From Hymenopus coronatus (Eukaryota > Arthropoda > Insecta > Mantodea > Hymenopodidae), in contig CM060893.1 of assembly GCA_030762935.1 (NCBI GenBank), forward strand, positions 7,732,001 to 7,796,000: DNA of 64,000 bases, given 5' to 3'. The stretch's first letter is position 1, and each line of letters starts with the position of its first letter. Shown here in pieces: positions 1-11,085 of this stretch. A program made the translations under genes and the position numbers. The notes beneath the pieces were generated by a model. That model was not told the DNA's origin. It worked only from the letters and a program-made list of their open reading frames with translations, and searched no databases.

Positions 1-242
1 GTTATCGAGAATAAAGATGTCTTCAAAGCTTATTCCCAGAAAATTCAAGATTTGTGTTTTATTTGCCATCTTAAATTTAAGAGACTTTAATCAACATTGT
101 TCGAAATTATTTCCATGTAAGGGGTAGTTGGGGTGAGGGGATTTTCTTGAAAATATTCCATTCGCATCCTCGGAAGAAACTGAATTTAAATTTGCTGCCT
201 ACACACACAGACACAAGGACATTTTTCTAAAAATGCTTTTTT
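1..242 (-). repeat. W-repeat W1, left part (type A, outer copy)
   Basis: Antisense copy entering from the left edge. It is readable to its internal T-run, where copy W2 is inserted. Its remainder resumes at 1104. The short CA tract at 201-218 is the family's microsatellite locus. Confidence 0.85.
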
Positions 243-1096
243 ACTTTCTCTATACGAAATATATACATAGTGTATAGAGAAGGTATTGTATTCCACCCAA
301 AAATTCGATACCGAGATTTCACGGGAAATACATGTTTTGGATCTCCCTGAATCCAAAAAAAATCAGTTTTACAAAAAGGTCCGTGTGTGTATGTGGACAG
401 CATAGCTCAAAAAAGGAAAGTCCGTTAAAAACCAAATTTGGCAGTTAGGTTTGGTATCTTCCAAGGATGAGACACGAAGATTTTCAAGAAAATCGCTCAA
501 CCCCAACTACCCTTTACATGGAACTTTTTTCGAAACTTTTTATTTTCCCAAAAATGGCTCAAACGATTTTGATTAAAATATCGTATATTAAAGATATTTA
601 CCTAATAAATAAAATGTATATCTTGAATTTTCTGGGAATAGTTTCTGAGGACTACTTTATTCTGGATGAATTTCACGGAATTTTGCATACCTGATAAACC
701 GTAAGAGATGGGTAAAAACTTAACGGCCAACAAAGGTGAAGCACATTAAAACACACAATTTACTTTACATACATTTTTTTCGTGGAGTTGATTCTTTTTG
801 ACATATACCTTGTTTTTGGTTTCAGCTATGAAAAACTTACACTTTTCTCATACAGGAATTTGTCAACTCCTGTCCATACAAACAAAAGAACTGCAGTCAC
901 ATAGCAACCAGCTTTTGATTATTAGTTTAGCCTATGGTACTCCCTTATTTCCCTTCTGCTTACAAGGAAGCAAGTAATAAGACTATTTGTGCTAATTTTT
1001 TTCTCAATTAGCATGAAGTAAATAGAAGCATCAGTTTTTTAACAATAATTTGTTGCAGAGAGGTAGAGAAAGTCATGTAAATCGAACACATCAGAT
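243..1096 (+). mobile_element. W-repeat W2, full-length (type A), nested in W1
   Basis: Complete sense copy from ACTTTCTCTATACG to CACATCAGA, flanked by T-runs on both sides. W1 continues on either side, so this is a clean nested insertion. Open frames inside (for example 467-694) belong to the repeat and are not host genes. Confidence 0.9.
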
Positions 1097-1103
1097 TTTT
1101 TTT

Positions 1104-1200
1104 CTTTCTACATTTTGTTGTATTCAGGAGGTCTAAAAACATGTATTTCCGGTGAAATGGTGATATCGAAATTTTGGCGCATTACAATACCTTCTCTGCC
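1104..1200 (-). repeat. W-repeat W1, right part
   Basis: Continuation of W1 after the W2 insertion (TATTCAGG, ATTTCCGGTGAAAT, ATTACAATACCTTCTCT). It is cut within its terminal palindrome by SINE A at 1201. Confidence 0.8.
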
Positions 1201-1437
1201 CGCCTGGGTAGTGTGGTGGTAGCGTGTCTGCCTCATTCAGCTGGTCGTGACTTCGAATCTCGCTTAGGGTGAGCTACCCGGATAAGGTTTTTTTCGGGGT
1301 TTTCCTTATCCTGAGAAGACGAATGTCGAGTAACTTTAAGCTCCATGGACCCCGAGATCATTTGAGCATCATTTCACCAATTTCATTCATCGTCCGATAT
1401 GACCAAGCAGGTTAAAGGACGTTAAGCTACAAAACAA
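1201..1437 (+). mobile_element. SINE A, copy 1 (tRNA-headed)
   Basis: A tRNA-like head with an A-box-like GTGGTGGTAGCG and a B-box-like ACTTCGAATCTCG near 1248-1260 is followed by a unique body (CTTATCCTGAGAAGACGAATG, GACCCCGAGATCATTTGA). The body recurs at 23832 and 14052. It has Pol III promoter-like boxes but no tRNA fold, so it is a SINE and not a tRNA gene. Confidence 0.8.
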
Positions 1438-1438
1438 A

Positions 1439-2206
1439 ATCTGATATGTTCCATTCACATGACTTTCTCTCCCTCTTTGCAACAAATTATTATTAAAGGT
1501 TTCTATTTACTTCTTGCTAATTTAGAAAAGCTAGCAAAAATGAACTTATTACTTGCTTCCTTGTAAGAGAAGCGAAATAAGGGAGTACTATAGGTTAAAG
1601 TGAAGTCAAAAGCTGGTTGCTATGTGACTGAAATTCCTTTGTTTATATGGACACGAGTTAACAAATTCCTGTATAAGAAAAGTATGTTTTTTAAAGCTGA
1701 AACCAAAAACGAGAAATATCTCAAACACGATCAACTCCAAGAAAAAAAATGAAATAACATAAATTGTGTGTTTTATTGTGCTCTACATTTTATGTGTGAC
1801 AAGTTTTTATCCATCTCTTACTATTTAGCAGTTATCCAAAATTCCGTAAAATTCATCCAGAATAAAGTAGTCTTCAGAGGCTATTACCAGAAAATTCAAA
1901 ATATACATTTTATTTGTCAAGTAAATATCTTTAATATTTGACATTTTAATCAATAATCGTTAGAGCCATTTTTAAGAAAATCAAAATTTTCGAAAAGTGT
2001 TCCAAGTTTGGTATTTAATGGTCCTTACGTTTTTGAGCTATGCTGTCCACAGACACACAGACACACACACGGACCTTTTTGTAAAAATGCTTTTTTTTTT
2101 ATTCAGGGGTACCCAAAATATGTATTTCCGGTGAAATCTCTATATCGAATCTTTGGGTGGAATACAATACTTTCTCTATACTCTGTACATAGTACGTGTA
2201 GAAAAA
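1439..2206 (-). mobile_element. W-repeat W3 (type A), internally deleted
   Basis: Antisense copy with both ends (TCTGATATG start; GTGTAGAAA end). About 80-100 bp is missing after TGTTCC near 2002, where the block with GGTAGTTGGGG is absent. Confidence 0.85.
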
Positions 2207-2847
2207 TTAATAAAATATCCGTTAATTTTGTATACATTAAAGAGAAAATAAACGATTCCTTGGAATTTTTCAATCTATGGTTACTATAATCTTATTATAA
2301 GTTATCAAAGCAATAAAGTCTTTTAAATATAGAATATATTGATAATATCCAGCAGCTTATAGAAATTTCGCGTGTCACCAACGAAACATGTTTACGCAAA
2401 CGCTATAGTCAATTTGCAGGAAATTCCAGCTGAATATTCTCCAGATAATATTGAGTCTGCAGACAGAGGTCTTTGGAGCACTTTTGCTCTGAGCAGTTGG
2501 GGAATGTCCCCAGCCGGAGAGGACCAGGCTGGACCGGATCTCAGTTTCAGAGGTCCAGCGTGTCCGGTTGGACGACCTACTTCCGGTCCCGGAATTGAGG
2601 TTAGGTATAGCCAGTGCACGTAGCGCAGTAGCATCCCTGAATTTGCATTATGTAGCTATACAACAGCGATTTGACGACATAACCTCAAAGTAACGGGTTA
2701 TAGAGTCGGACGGGCGTTCCTCACCTTATGCAAGCAGTTCCGTGAGCTAGCGGTGCTCCAAGCTACATAGTGCCAGTTCTCGGAACTACGCTTCCCTCAT
2801 GTTTTTTGTTTATTTGCTTTTCCTGATATCCCACTCCAAATAAAACA
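2207..2847. other. Unassigned single-copy-looking stretch
   Basis: No family seen. The part from about 2450 to 2790 is clearly richer in G+C than its surroundings and carries overlapping open frames of about 80 codons on both strands (2372-2623 plus, 2392-2634 minus). Neither resembles a protein I know, and open frames on both strands are expected in a GC-rich patch. Confidence 0.4.
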
Positions 2848-3692
2848 TCTGATGTGTTCCATTCACATAACTTTCTCACATCTCTGCAACAAATTATTGT
2901 TAAAAAGCTTATGCCTCTATTTGCTTCATGCTAATCGACAAAAAATTAACAGAAATAGTCTTATTACTTGCTTCCTTCTACGTAAAAGAGAAATAAGGGA
3001 GTACCATAGGCTAAAGTGATACTCAAAAGCTGGTTGCTATGTGACTGAAGTTTCTTTCTTTGTATGGACTGGAGTTGAGAGTAAGTTTTTCATAGCTGAA
3101 ACCAAAAACAAGGAATATCTAAAAAACGATCAACTCCACGAAAAAATGTATATGACATAAGTTGTGTGTTTTAATGTGCTCTACATTTTGTGTGTAGTAA
3201 GTTTTTATCTAAGTCTTACGGTTTAGCAGTTATTCAAAATCCCGTAAATTTCATCCAGATTAAAGTAGTCTTCAGAGGCTATTCCCAGAAAATTGAAGAT
3301 ATACACTTTATTTGTCAGGTAAATATCTTTAATATACAATATTTTAATCAAAATCGTTAGAGCCATTGTTTTTAGATAATCCAAATTTTCGAAAAAAAAT
3401 TCATGTAAGGTGTAGTTGGAGTGGGGGGATTTTCTTGAAAATCTTCGTGTCGCATGCTTGGAAGATACCAAACGTAAATACCAAGTTTGGGTTTTAAAGG
3501 TCTTTTCGTTTTTACGCTATGCTACACACAGGCACACACACACATACACACAGACAGACACACATGGACATTTTTCTAAAAGTGCTTTTTTTGGATTCAG
3601 GGAGTCTCAAAAATGTATTTTGAATTTTTGGGTACAATACAATACCTTCTCTATACACTATGTACATAGTTTGTATAGAGGAAGTAAAAAGT
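2848..3692 (-). mobile_element. W-repeat W4, full-length (type A)
   Basis: Antisense copy with both ends. The CA microsatellite at 3531-3560 is interrupted by GACAGACA. SINE E follows after about 30 bp. Confidence 0.88.
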
Positions 3693-3723
3693 TTTGTGTT
3701 GATAACTTTCGTTATTGGTTGTC

Positions 3724-4090
3724 TCTTAGCGCGGTGTTAGCGCAGCTCCTTACCAAGCGGGAGACATGGGTTCGATTCCCGGTAGTGGCGTGGGGATTTT
3801 TCTCCCGCTGGGAGACCTGACCCGGGGTGCACTCAGCTTCGTAAGGTTCCTGAGGAGCTACTTGATGGAGAAGTAGCGGCTCCAGGTCATGAGGACCGCA
3901 TTAACCGGCCTGGGGGGCTCGAGGCGCTGAGCACGTCTCACCCTCCAATACTGCAGCCCATCAATGACGTCTGTAGTGGACCGAGATGGGGGGCGCAGCG
4001 GCCGGGCGGTAGTCCAGGGTCCCTTGTGGACAGTGGGCCATGGAGTTATTTCTAGTATCAGAGCTAGAATACGCAGTCAACACTACTTGC
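3724..4090 (+). mobile_element. SINE E (GC-rich, tRNA-headed)
   Basis: The head has a B-box GGTTCGATTCC at 3769-3779. A GC-rich body follows, including GGATTTTTCTCCCGC, CACTCAGCTTCGTAAGG, GAGGAGCTACTTGATGG and AAGTAGCGGCTCCAGG. From memory this body resembles a SINE widespread in polyneopteran insects, but that needs a database search. Only one copy is in the window, and the 3' limit is uncertain. Confidence 0.65.
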
Positions 4091-4207
4091 ATCTGTGCAG
4101 TTCACAAGAAAACTACATGAATGAGATGGAAGACGTTGCAGCCTTATGTTTTACTCCATGCGTGGTTAACGTCTTTCTGTCATTTGTGATTTCTACGCAT
4201 TCATTGG

Positions 4208-4274
4208 CTAGAATGAAGTAAATAGAAGTTAAAGCAGAAATGTAGAGAAAGTCATGTGAATGGTACACATCAGA
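4208..4274 (+). repeat. W-repeat W5, 3' end fragment
   Basis: Only the last ~67 bp of a sense copy, ending CACATCAGA. It is joined through exactly five T to the start of W6. Confidence 0.8.
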
Positions 4275-4279
4275 TTTTT

Positions 4280-5105
4280 ACTTTCTCTATACGTGCTATG
4301 TACACAGTATATAGAAAAGGTATTGCACTCCACCAAAAAATTCGGTACCGAGATTTCACCGGAAATATATATTTTAGGGTCCCCTGTATCCAAAAAAAAA
4401 AGTATTTTCAGAAAAAAGTATGTGTGTCTGTGAACACGATAACTCAAAAACGAAAAGTCGGTAAAATACCAAACTTAGTATCTTCTAGGGATGCGACACG
4501 AAGATTTTGAGAAAAATACCCCCACCCCAACTACCCTTAACATGGAACTTTTTTCGAACATTTTGATTTTCTAAAAAATAGCTATAACGATTTTGATTAA
4601 AATATCGTATATTAAAGACATTTATCTGACAAATAAAATTTATATTTTGAATTTTCTGGGAGTAGCCTCTGATGACTACTTTATTCTGGGTCAATTTTAC
4701 GGAATTTTGCATAACTGCTAAACCCTAAGAGATGGACAAAAACTTACCACACAACAAATGTAGAGCACCTTAAAACACACAATTTATGTTATATACATTT
4801 TTTTCGTGGAGTTGATTTTCTTTTCTTTTTTTTTTTTTTTTTTTTAGATATTCCTTGATTTTGGTTTCAGCTATAAAAACATACTTTTCTCATACAGGAG
4901 TTTGTGAACTCGTGTCCATACAAACAAAGGAACTTCAGTCACATAGGAACCAGCTTTTGACTGTCACTTTAACCTATGCTATTCCCTTATTTCGCTTCTA
5001 CTAACAAGGAAGCAAGTAATAAGAGTATTTCTGCTAATTTTTGCTCCATTAGATGAAGTAAATAGAATAATTTGTTGCAGAGATATAGAGAAAGTCATGT
5101 GAATG
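4280..5105 (+). mobile_element. W-repeat W6 (type B)
   Basis: Sense copy with type B signatures (ACACGATAACTC, GAGAAAAATACCCCC). It includes a long T-run at 4818-4845. It stops inside the terminal hairpin at CATGTGAATG, where antisense fragment W7 begins. Confidence 0.87.
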
Positions 5106-5271
5106 AGGTATGCTATCCACAGACACATACGCACATGGATCTTTTTCTAAAAATGTTTTTTCGGACTCAGGGGATCCCAAAACATATTACCGGTGAAATC
5201 TTGACATCGAATTTTGGGTGGAATACAATACTTTCTCTATGCACTATGTACATTGTGGCTAGAGTAAGTAA
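5106..5271 (-). repeat. W-repeat W7, 5'-end fragment with type C terminus
   Basis: Antisense fragment from the microsatellite outward. The end reads TGTACATTGTGGCTAGAG, the type C form of the terminal palindrome. Confidence 0.78.
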
Positions 5272-5775
5272 TAGAATAAGGTAATGTGCTGATAGTTTTC
5301 GTTATTATTTAGTTATGACAAATGGTCTGTCACTTTCTGGACGGCCAGAAACACATTGACGATTGTTATGATTTAGCAGTATCAGGAAATGGTCGAGATA
5401 ACACTGCGAGTTGAGAAATGAATGGCAGGTAATTGAGTCGGACAAAACAGAGAGGGAAATATCAGAACAAGAACGAATTGTTTTTACAAGCGACTGCCGT
5501 TGCGACAGATCTGCCTGTGACTTAATGCGCTCGGAGACCGTATTGTTCCGTGAAGCTTATCGACAGTCGCTGTTTCCATTTGGACTGCTTCATGCTCTAT
5601 CGATATCTCGCTTCTTTTTGTCTAACAGGCTTACGTATTAATGATCCGCTTACCGCAGTGTTTGTATATATAGCGATCGGGCTTGTCAAAGAAACGATAA
5701 ATGTCTTTAGGGCACTGACCAGACCGAAATGGAAGGCTTTAACTCTGGAGGAATCATAGCTAGCCTCCAGTTTTG
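5272..5775. other. Unassigned stretch
   Basis: No recognised element. Overlapping small open frames (5411-5641, 5550-5759 plus; 5597-5827 minus) have no family resemblance I can see. The first ~40 bp (GTGCTGATAGTTTTCGTTATT) resembles the sequence just right of W4 at 3691-3720, hinting that the two W copies share a flank or a longer terminus. Confidence 0.35.
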
Positions 5776-6784
5776 TTTTTCTGCACGTACTATGTACATA
5801 GTGTATAGAGAAGGTATTGTATTGCACCCAAAAATTCGATACCGAGATTTTACCGGAAATATGCTATTTTTTTTTTTTTTTATTAAATACAGTACCGGAG
5901 TCTGATCGGGACTCCGGCACTGTATACCCTACTTTTAATTACCTTCTTTTGCTGTATTATTTCTGGATTGCTGTTTTCTTACTTTTACAACACACACACA
6001 CACACACATATACACAAACATATAACACCCATGCCCAATGTTTTAGGGTCCCCTGTATCCCCCCCCAAAATTAGAAAAAGGTCCGTGTGTCTGAGAACAC
6101 GATAACTCAAAATCGAAAAGTCTAAAATACGAACTTGGTATTTAAGTTAAGTATCTTCCAGGTATGCGACACGAAGATTTTGAGAAAAATCCCCCCACCT
6201 CAAACTACCCTTTACATGGAATTTTTTTCGAAAATTTTGATTTTCTAAAAAATGGCTCTAACGATTTTGATTAAAATGTCGTATATTAAAGATGTTTTCC
6301 TGACAAATTAAATGTACATCTTGAATTTTCTGGGAATACCCTCTGAAGGCTACTTTATTCTGGATGAATTTTACGGAATTTTGCGTAACTGCTAAACCGT
6401 AAGAGATGCACTAAAACTTACACCACAAAAAATGTATAGCACGTTAAAACACACAAATTATGTTATATACATTATTTTCATGGAGTTGAGCGTTTATGAG
6501 AAACTCCTTATTTTTGTTTCCAGCTTTAAAAACATACTTTTCTCCTACAGGAATTTAACAATTCCTATCCATATAGACAAAGAAACTTGTCACATAGCAA
6601 CCAACTTTTGACTATCACTTTAACCAATAGAACTCCCTTACTTCGCTTCTACTTACAACGAAGCAAGTAATAGGACCATTTCTGCTGATTTTTTCTCGAT
6701 TAGTATGAAGTGAATAGAAGCATAAGCTTTTTAACAATAATTTATTGGAGAGATGTAGAGAAAGTCATGTGAATGGAGCATAGA
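5776..6784 (+). mobile_element. W-repeat W8 (type B) with a ~170-bp insert
   Basis: Sense copy with eroded 5' terminus (TTTTTCTGCACG). About 170 bp of foreign sequence at 5866-6036 interrupts it after CCGGAAATATG. It resumes at ATGTTTTAGGGTCC and runs to the normal 3' end. Confidence 0.85.
5866..6036. repeat. Insert in W8 with a strong hairpin and a CA tract
   Basis: Contains a T-run, a 15-16 bp inverted repeat (TACAGTACCGGAGTC / GGACTCCGGCACTGTA, 5888-5924, 6-nt loop) and an (AC)n tract at 5991-6008. Could be a small MITE or SINE tail; only this copy is seen. Confidence 0.55.
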
Positions 6785-6888
6785 TTTTTTTTATCGTTTT
6801 CATGTATTTATTTACTTATTTTTGCACTTAGTGCAGCAAAACAATAAGGTCATATGTGGCACCATTAGATTATAGCAATTAAGTTTTT

Positions 6889-6992
6889 ACGTTCTCTACA
6901 CGAGCTGTGTACATAGTGTATAGAGAAAGTATTGTATTCCATCCAAAAATTCGATACCGAAATTTCACCGGAAATATATCTTTTCAGAAATC
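6889..6992 (+). repeat. W-repeat W9, 5' fragment
   Basis: The first ~100 bp of a sense copy with the palindrome intact, ending soon after CCGGAAATAT. A low-complexity AT-rich joint (6993-7110) follows. Confidence 0.75.
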
Positions 6993-7114
6993 CTAAATTT
7001 CTATACTTGAGAGATATATACACACACAGTACTGACACCACAAAAAAAAAAAACTATAACCGAAAAGTATGACAAAGTACTATATATATATTTTTTTTTT
7101 TTTTTTGTGTGTGT

Positions 7115-7264
7115 AAAGGGAAGTTTGTGGTGAGGGGATTTTCTTGAAAATCTTCTTGTCGCCTCCTTGGATGATAACAAACTTAAATACCAAGTTTGGT
7201 AATTAACGGGCTTTTCGTTTTTGAACCATACTGTCCACAGACACACACGGACCTTTTTCTAAGA
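7115..7264 (-). repeat. W-repeat W10 fragment (type A)
   Basis: Antisense middle section from GTGAGGGGATTTTCTTG to CCTTTTTCTAAGAA. It breaks at the A-run insertion hotspot, where W11 starts. Confidence 0.78.
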
Positions 7265-7313
7265 ATCTGATGTGTTCCATTCACATGACTTTCTCTACAT
7301 CTCGGCAATAAAT
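7265..7313 (-). repeat. W-repeat W11, first part
   Basis: 3'-end section of an antisense copy (TCTGATGTGTTCC, ACTTTCTCTAC). It is interrupted by SINE B, whose target duplication CGGCAATAAAT lies at 7303-7313. Confidence 0.85.
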
Positions 7314-7609
7314 GTCGGCCCTCGTGGTGTAATGGTTACCATGCTGACTTCATATACCCAAGGTCGCGGATTCAAACCCGGCGGAGGACGATAGATTTTT
7401 TCGGGCGTAAAAATCCTTAGCATGGCTTCCTTCGGAAGGGAATAAAGCCGTGGGTCCCGTGTCGTAGATTTACGGCACGTAAAAGAACCTCAAGCCTGAT
7501 TGAGAGGCCTCTGAGCAAAATTAAGCGGTCTTTCACGACCAATTTAGAGTGGGACGCTGAGAACCACAGCAGTTAAAGAGCGTCCATAAATAACACGACA
7601 TTTTTTTTT
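7314..7609 (+). mobile_element. SINE B, copy 1, with 11-bp target duplication
   Basis: tRNA-like head (GTGTAATGGTTACCATGC, B-box around 7366-7382), body with GCTTCCTTCGGAAGG, GTGTCGTAGATTTACGG and GCAAAATTAAGCGGTC, and a T-rich tail. Flanked by CGGCAATAAAT at 7303-7313 and again at 7610-7620, the signature of LINE-assisted retrotransposition into W11. Confidence 0.88.
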
Positions 7610-7732
7610 CGGCAATAAATTACTGTTAAAAAGCTTATGCTTCTATTTACTTCATGCTAATCGACAAAAAATTAGCAACATAGTCTTATTACTTGCTTCC
7701 TTGTAAGTAGAAGCGAAATAAGGGAGTACCAT
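7610..7732 (-). repeat. W-repeat W11, second part
   Basis: Resumes with the duplicated CGGCAATAAAT and runs to GGGAGTACCAT, then breaks into ~73 bp of unassigned sequence (7733-7805). Confidence 0.82.
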
Positions 7733-7805
7733 CTCAGCTATTCGAGAAAAGCGTATGCAGAAATTGCCTTATTATTAGCTTCCTTGTAAAACTATAAGAA
7801 ACAAA

Positions 7806-8649
7806 TTAGATGTGCTCCAATCACATGACTTTCCCTACATCTCTGCAACAAAGTACTGTTAATGCTTTTATTTCCTTAATGCTAAATGAGAAAAAAAGCA
7901 GCAGCAATAGTCTTATTACTTGCTTCCTTGTATGTAGAAGCGAAATAAGGGAGTACCATAGGATAAAGTGAAGTCAAAAGCTGGTTGCTATGTGACTGAA
8001 GTTCCTTTGTTTGTATGGACAGGAGTTGACAAATTCCTGTATGAGAAAAGTGTAAGTGTATTAAAGCTGAAACCAAAAACATAGGATATCTCAGAAACGA
8101 TTAACTCCACGAAAAAAAAATTATATAACATAAATTGTGTGTTTCAACCTGCCCTACATCTTTGTGTGGTAAGTTTTGGTCTATCTCTTACGGTTTAGCA
8201 GTTATGCAAAATTTCGTAAAATTCGTTCAGAATGAAGTAGTCTTCAGAGGCTATTCCCAGAGAATTCAAGATATACATTTTATTTGTCAGGTAAATATCT
8301 TTAATATACGATATTTTAAATAAAATCGTTAGTCGTTTTTGAGAAAATCAAAATTTTCATGTAAAGGGTAGTTTGGAGTGGGAGGAGTTTTCTCAACATC
8401 TTCGTGTCGCATCCCTGGAAGATACTCAACATAAATACCAAGTTTGGTATTCTACCGTCATATCGTTTTTGAGTTATTGTGTTCACAGACACACGGACCT
8501 CTTTCTGAAAATCCTTTTTTTTGGGGGGGGGGGGATAAATGGCGACCCAAAATAACATATTTCATGTTAAATGTCGGTATCGAATTTTTGGGTGCAATAT
8601 AATACTTTCTCTATACACTATGTACATAGTATGTGTAGAGAGAGTGAAA
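7806..8649 (-). mobile_element. W-repeat W12, full-length (type B)
   Basis: Antisense copy with both ends, slightly diverged at the hairpin end (GATGTGCTCCAATCACATG). A G-run of ten at 8523-8532 lies near the usual T-run. Confidence 0.88.
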
Positions 8650-9235
8650 ATGGTTTCACTGTCACCGTTGTTAGGTATAAATGAGTAGTGGAGTGAAGGT
8701 TGTATGATTGGCCAGTTCACAGATTTGCCCTTGTGATGACCTGGAAAGTGCTGGAGAGGCCCACAGATCTGCTACAGATACACAATTAAAACAAATACCT
8801 ACCGCTCGCTGGAAACACAATAAAAGAATTAAGAACACACGTGAAGAGGTAAATTTGACGTTAAGACACTGGAATGCGGGAGGCTACAACAATGGAGATG
8901 CTATCTAGCGGAAACAATCGGGAGAAGAAGAAGAAGAGCAGGTGAAAGCAACACACACGGTAATGCCTGGTACCGAGTATATGCACGTTTCCAACACCAT
9001 ATTTGTTTCAGATGGTCTCAGAGCAGCAGCAGTAAGGAATACGGACCACAGTAGCGCGCCTGCCCATCTGGTCCTCCGCATTCTTCTCAACCGCAGATGT
9101 TGCGTAATTTGGTCCCCGGCACGACCAGGCACAGGACAATAGCATAATTGTCCTGACCACAATATTATCATTTTGATTTGTACATTCAACTTGTTGTCTG
9201 TAGGTTCCTTACGTTGAATTGATATCGTATTATTT
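8650..9235. other. Unassigned stretch
   Basis: No recognised gene or repeat. There is a short AGA-repeat near 8923-8940. Open frames of 60-130 codons exist on both strands around 8905-9306, but the longest runs through the neighbouring AC-repeat and is not credible as protein. Confidence 0.35.
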
Positions 9236-9248
9236 TCCTCACACACAC

Positions 9249-9289
<41 letters not shown>

Positions 9290-9422
9290 CACTCACTCAC
9301 ATACATACTTCCAGACTCTCTGGGGGATAGGAGGTAACTCTGGTGAAAGAAAAATTCCTCGCCCCAGCCGTGAGTCGAACCCAGGACCTCCGGGTGAGAA
9401 GTCAGCTCGCTATATCGGTTTT
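9236..9422 (-). mobile_element. SINE F, copy 1, with CA-repeat tail
   Basis: On the minus strand: head AGCTGACTTCTCACCCGGAG, B-box GGTTCGACTC, body GAATTTTTCTTTCACC and CAGAGAGTCTGGAAGTA, ending in a long (GT)n run (AC at 9241-9286 on the plus strand). The same order recurs at 12966-13115 on the plus strand, so the microsatellite is the SINE tail. Confidence 0.7.
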
Positions 9423-9503
9423 GTAAGTATTTATATTCCTAAAATTCATTTGCAGCAATAGGGTTAAATTAACTGATGGGGAATAAATAATAATAAAAAA
9501 AAA

Positions 9504-10343
9504 TCTGATGTGTTCCATTCACATGACTTTCTCTATATCTCTGTAAATTATTATTGTTATGAGCTTATCTTTTATTTACTTCATGCTGATCGAGAAAAAT
9601 TAGCAGAAATAGTCTTATTTCTTGCTTTTTTGTAAGCAGAAGTGAAATAAGGGAGTACCACAGGTTAAAGTGAAAGCCAAAAGCTGGTTGCTATGTGACT
9701 GATGTTCCTTTGTTTGTATGGACAGGAGTTGACAAATTCCTGTATGAGAAAAATATAAGTTTTTCAAAGCTGAAACCAAGAAAAAGGAATATCTCAAAAA
9801 CGATCTACTCCACGAAAAAAATGTATATAACACAAATTGTGTGTTTTAACGTGCTCTACATTTTTTGTGGGTTAAGTTTTTGTCCATCTCTTACGGTTTA
9901 GTAGTTATGAAAAAATCATCCAGAATAAAGTAGTCTTCAGAGGCTATTCCCAGAAAATTCAAAATATACATTTTATTTGTCAGGTAAATGACTTTAATAT
10001 ACGACATTTTAATCAAAATCGTTAAAGCTATTTTTTAGAAAATCAAAATTTTCGAAAAAAGTTCCATGTAAAGGGTAGTTTGGGGTGGGGGGATTTTTCT
10101 CAAAATCTTCGTGTCGCATCCGTGGAAGATACTAAACTTAAATACCAAGTTTGGTATTTTATCGACTTTTCGTTTTTGAGTTATCGTGTTCACAGACACA
10201 CGGACACACTGACACACATACACACATACACACGGACCTTTTTCTGAAAATACATTTTTTGGATACAGTGGACCCTAAAACATATATTTCCGGTGAAATC
10301 TCGGTATCGAATTTTTTGGTGGAGTGCAATACATAGAGAAAGT
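9504..10343 (-). mobile_element. W-repeat W13 (type B), terminal palindrome lost
   Basis: Antisense copy with an intact hairpin end. At the other end about 30 bp including ACTATGTACATAGT is missing, so GTGCAATAC joins directly to ATAGAGAAAGT. Confidence 0.87.
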
Positions 10344-10921
10344 AAAAATAGTACTAACGTATGTCTATAATAGTAACTCTGTTCTTGTCTCGATACGAGG
10401 CAGCATGTGCAGAAGCCGCAAGTTTCGGCAAGGTGACATTGAGCAACGGTTGTCTCTCCGTGACCAATTTGCTTCAGGTAAATATTTTGTCAACAGAGGG
10501 AGAGGAACACAGCGAAGCACTGTTGAAGACCTGTATCTGCCGCTCTGGGGACCACATGAACACAATAAGCCAGTGCGACGGAGAGATCGTTTTCTCCAGC
10601 ATCACTGACAGCTTTTGAACCGTGTGAGAAACCCAACATCTTGATTTACAACGTCACGCTGTGATCGGGTATGTGTGTGTGTGGGAAGTCTTCCTGGTGT
10701 GTCAGTCGACGCTTCACTGGACAGATAAATCAAGATGCCTCCTCTGAGGTACTCGCCGGTACTCGAAGACAAGGCCACGGATCTGCCATTGTCACCCTCC
10801 TTGGTCCAAACAATAGCTTCTCGGAAACTGTCTTCAGCTTTACTCCAGTGCGAGTCAATTGTCTAAAACAATCGTCTGGTATTGTTATTTCATGACCACA
10901 AACACATGCTAATAGAGAAAA
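10344..10921. other. Unassigned stretch with open frames
   Basis: Higher G+C than surroundings. Two overlapping plus frames are open (10324-10608 and 10361-10618). The second encodes an 85-residue, Cys- and Ser-containing product starting MSIIVTLF. No family is recognised, and frames in other phases are also open. Confidence 0.3.
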
Positions 10922-11085
10922 TCTGATGTGTTCCATTCACATGACTTTCTCTACATCTCTACCACAAATTATTGTTAAAACGCTTATGCTTCTATTTACT
11001 TCATGCTCACCGAGAAAAAGTTAGTATTACTTCCTTCTTTGTAAGTAGAAGCGGAATAAGGGAGTACCATTGGTTAAAGTGATAG
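10922..11085 (-). repeat. W-repeat W14, 3' end fragment
   Basis: The hairpin-end ~164 bp of an antisense copy. It stops at AAAGTGATAG and is fused to sense fragment W15. Confidence 0.8.

Noticed and set aside
3724..3790. tRNA gene upstream of 3790
   Set aside because: B-box is good, but no closing acceptor stem and a conserved SINE body follows.
3416..3820. 134-codon plus-strand ORF as a protein gene
   Set aside because: It runs through W4 (including its CA tract) into the flank and SINE E; the same frame recurs in other W copies.
8905..9306. 133-codon minus-strand ORF as a protein gene
   Set aside because: Much of its N-terminal part is an AC-repeat read as alternating Val/Cys, and it overlaps a SINE. 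No homology recognised.
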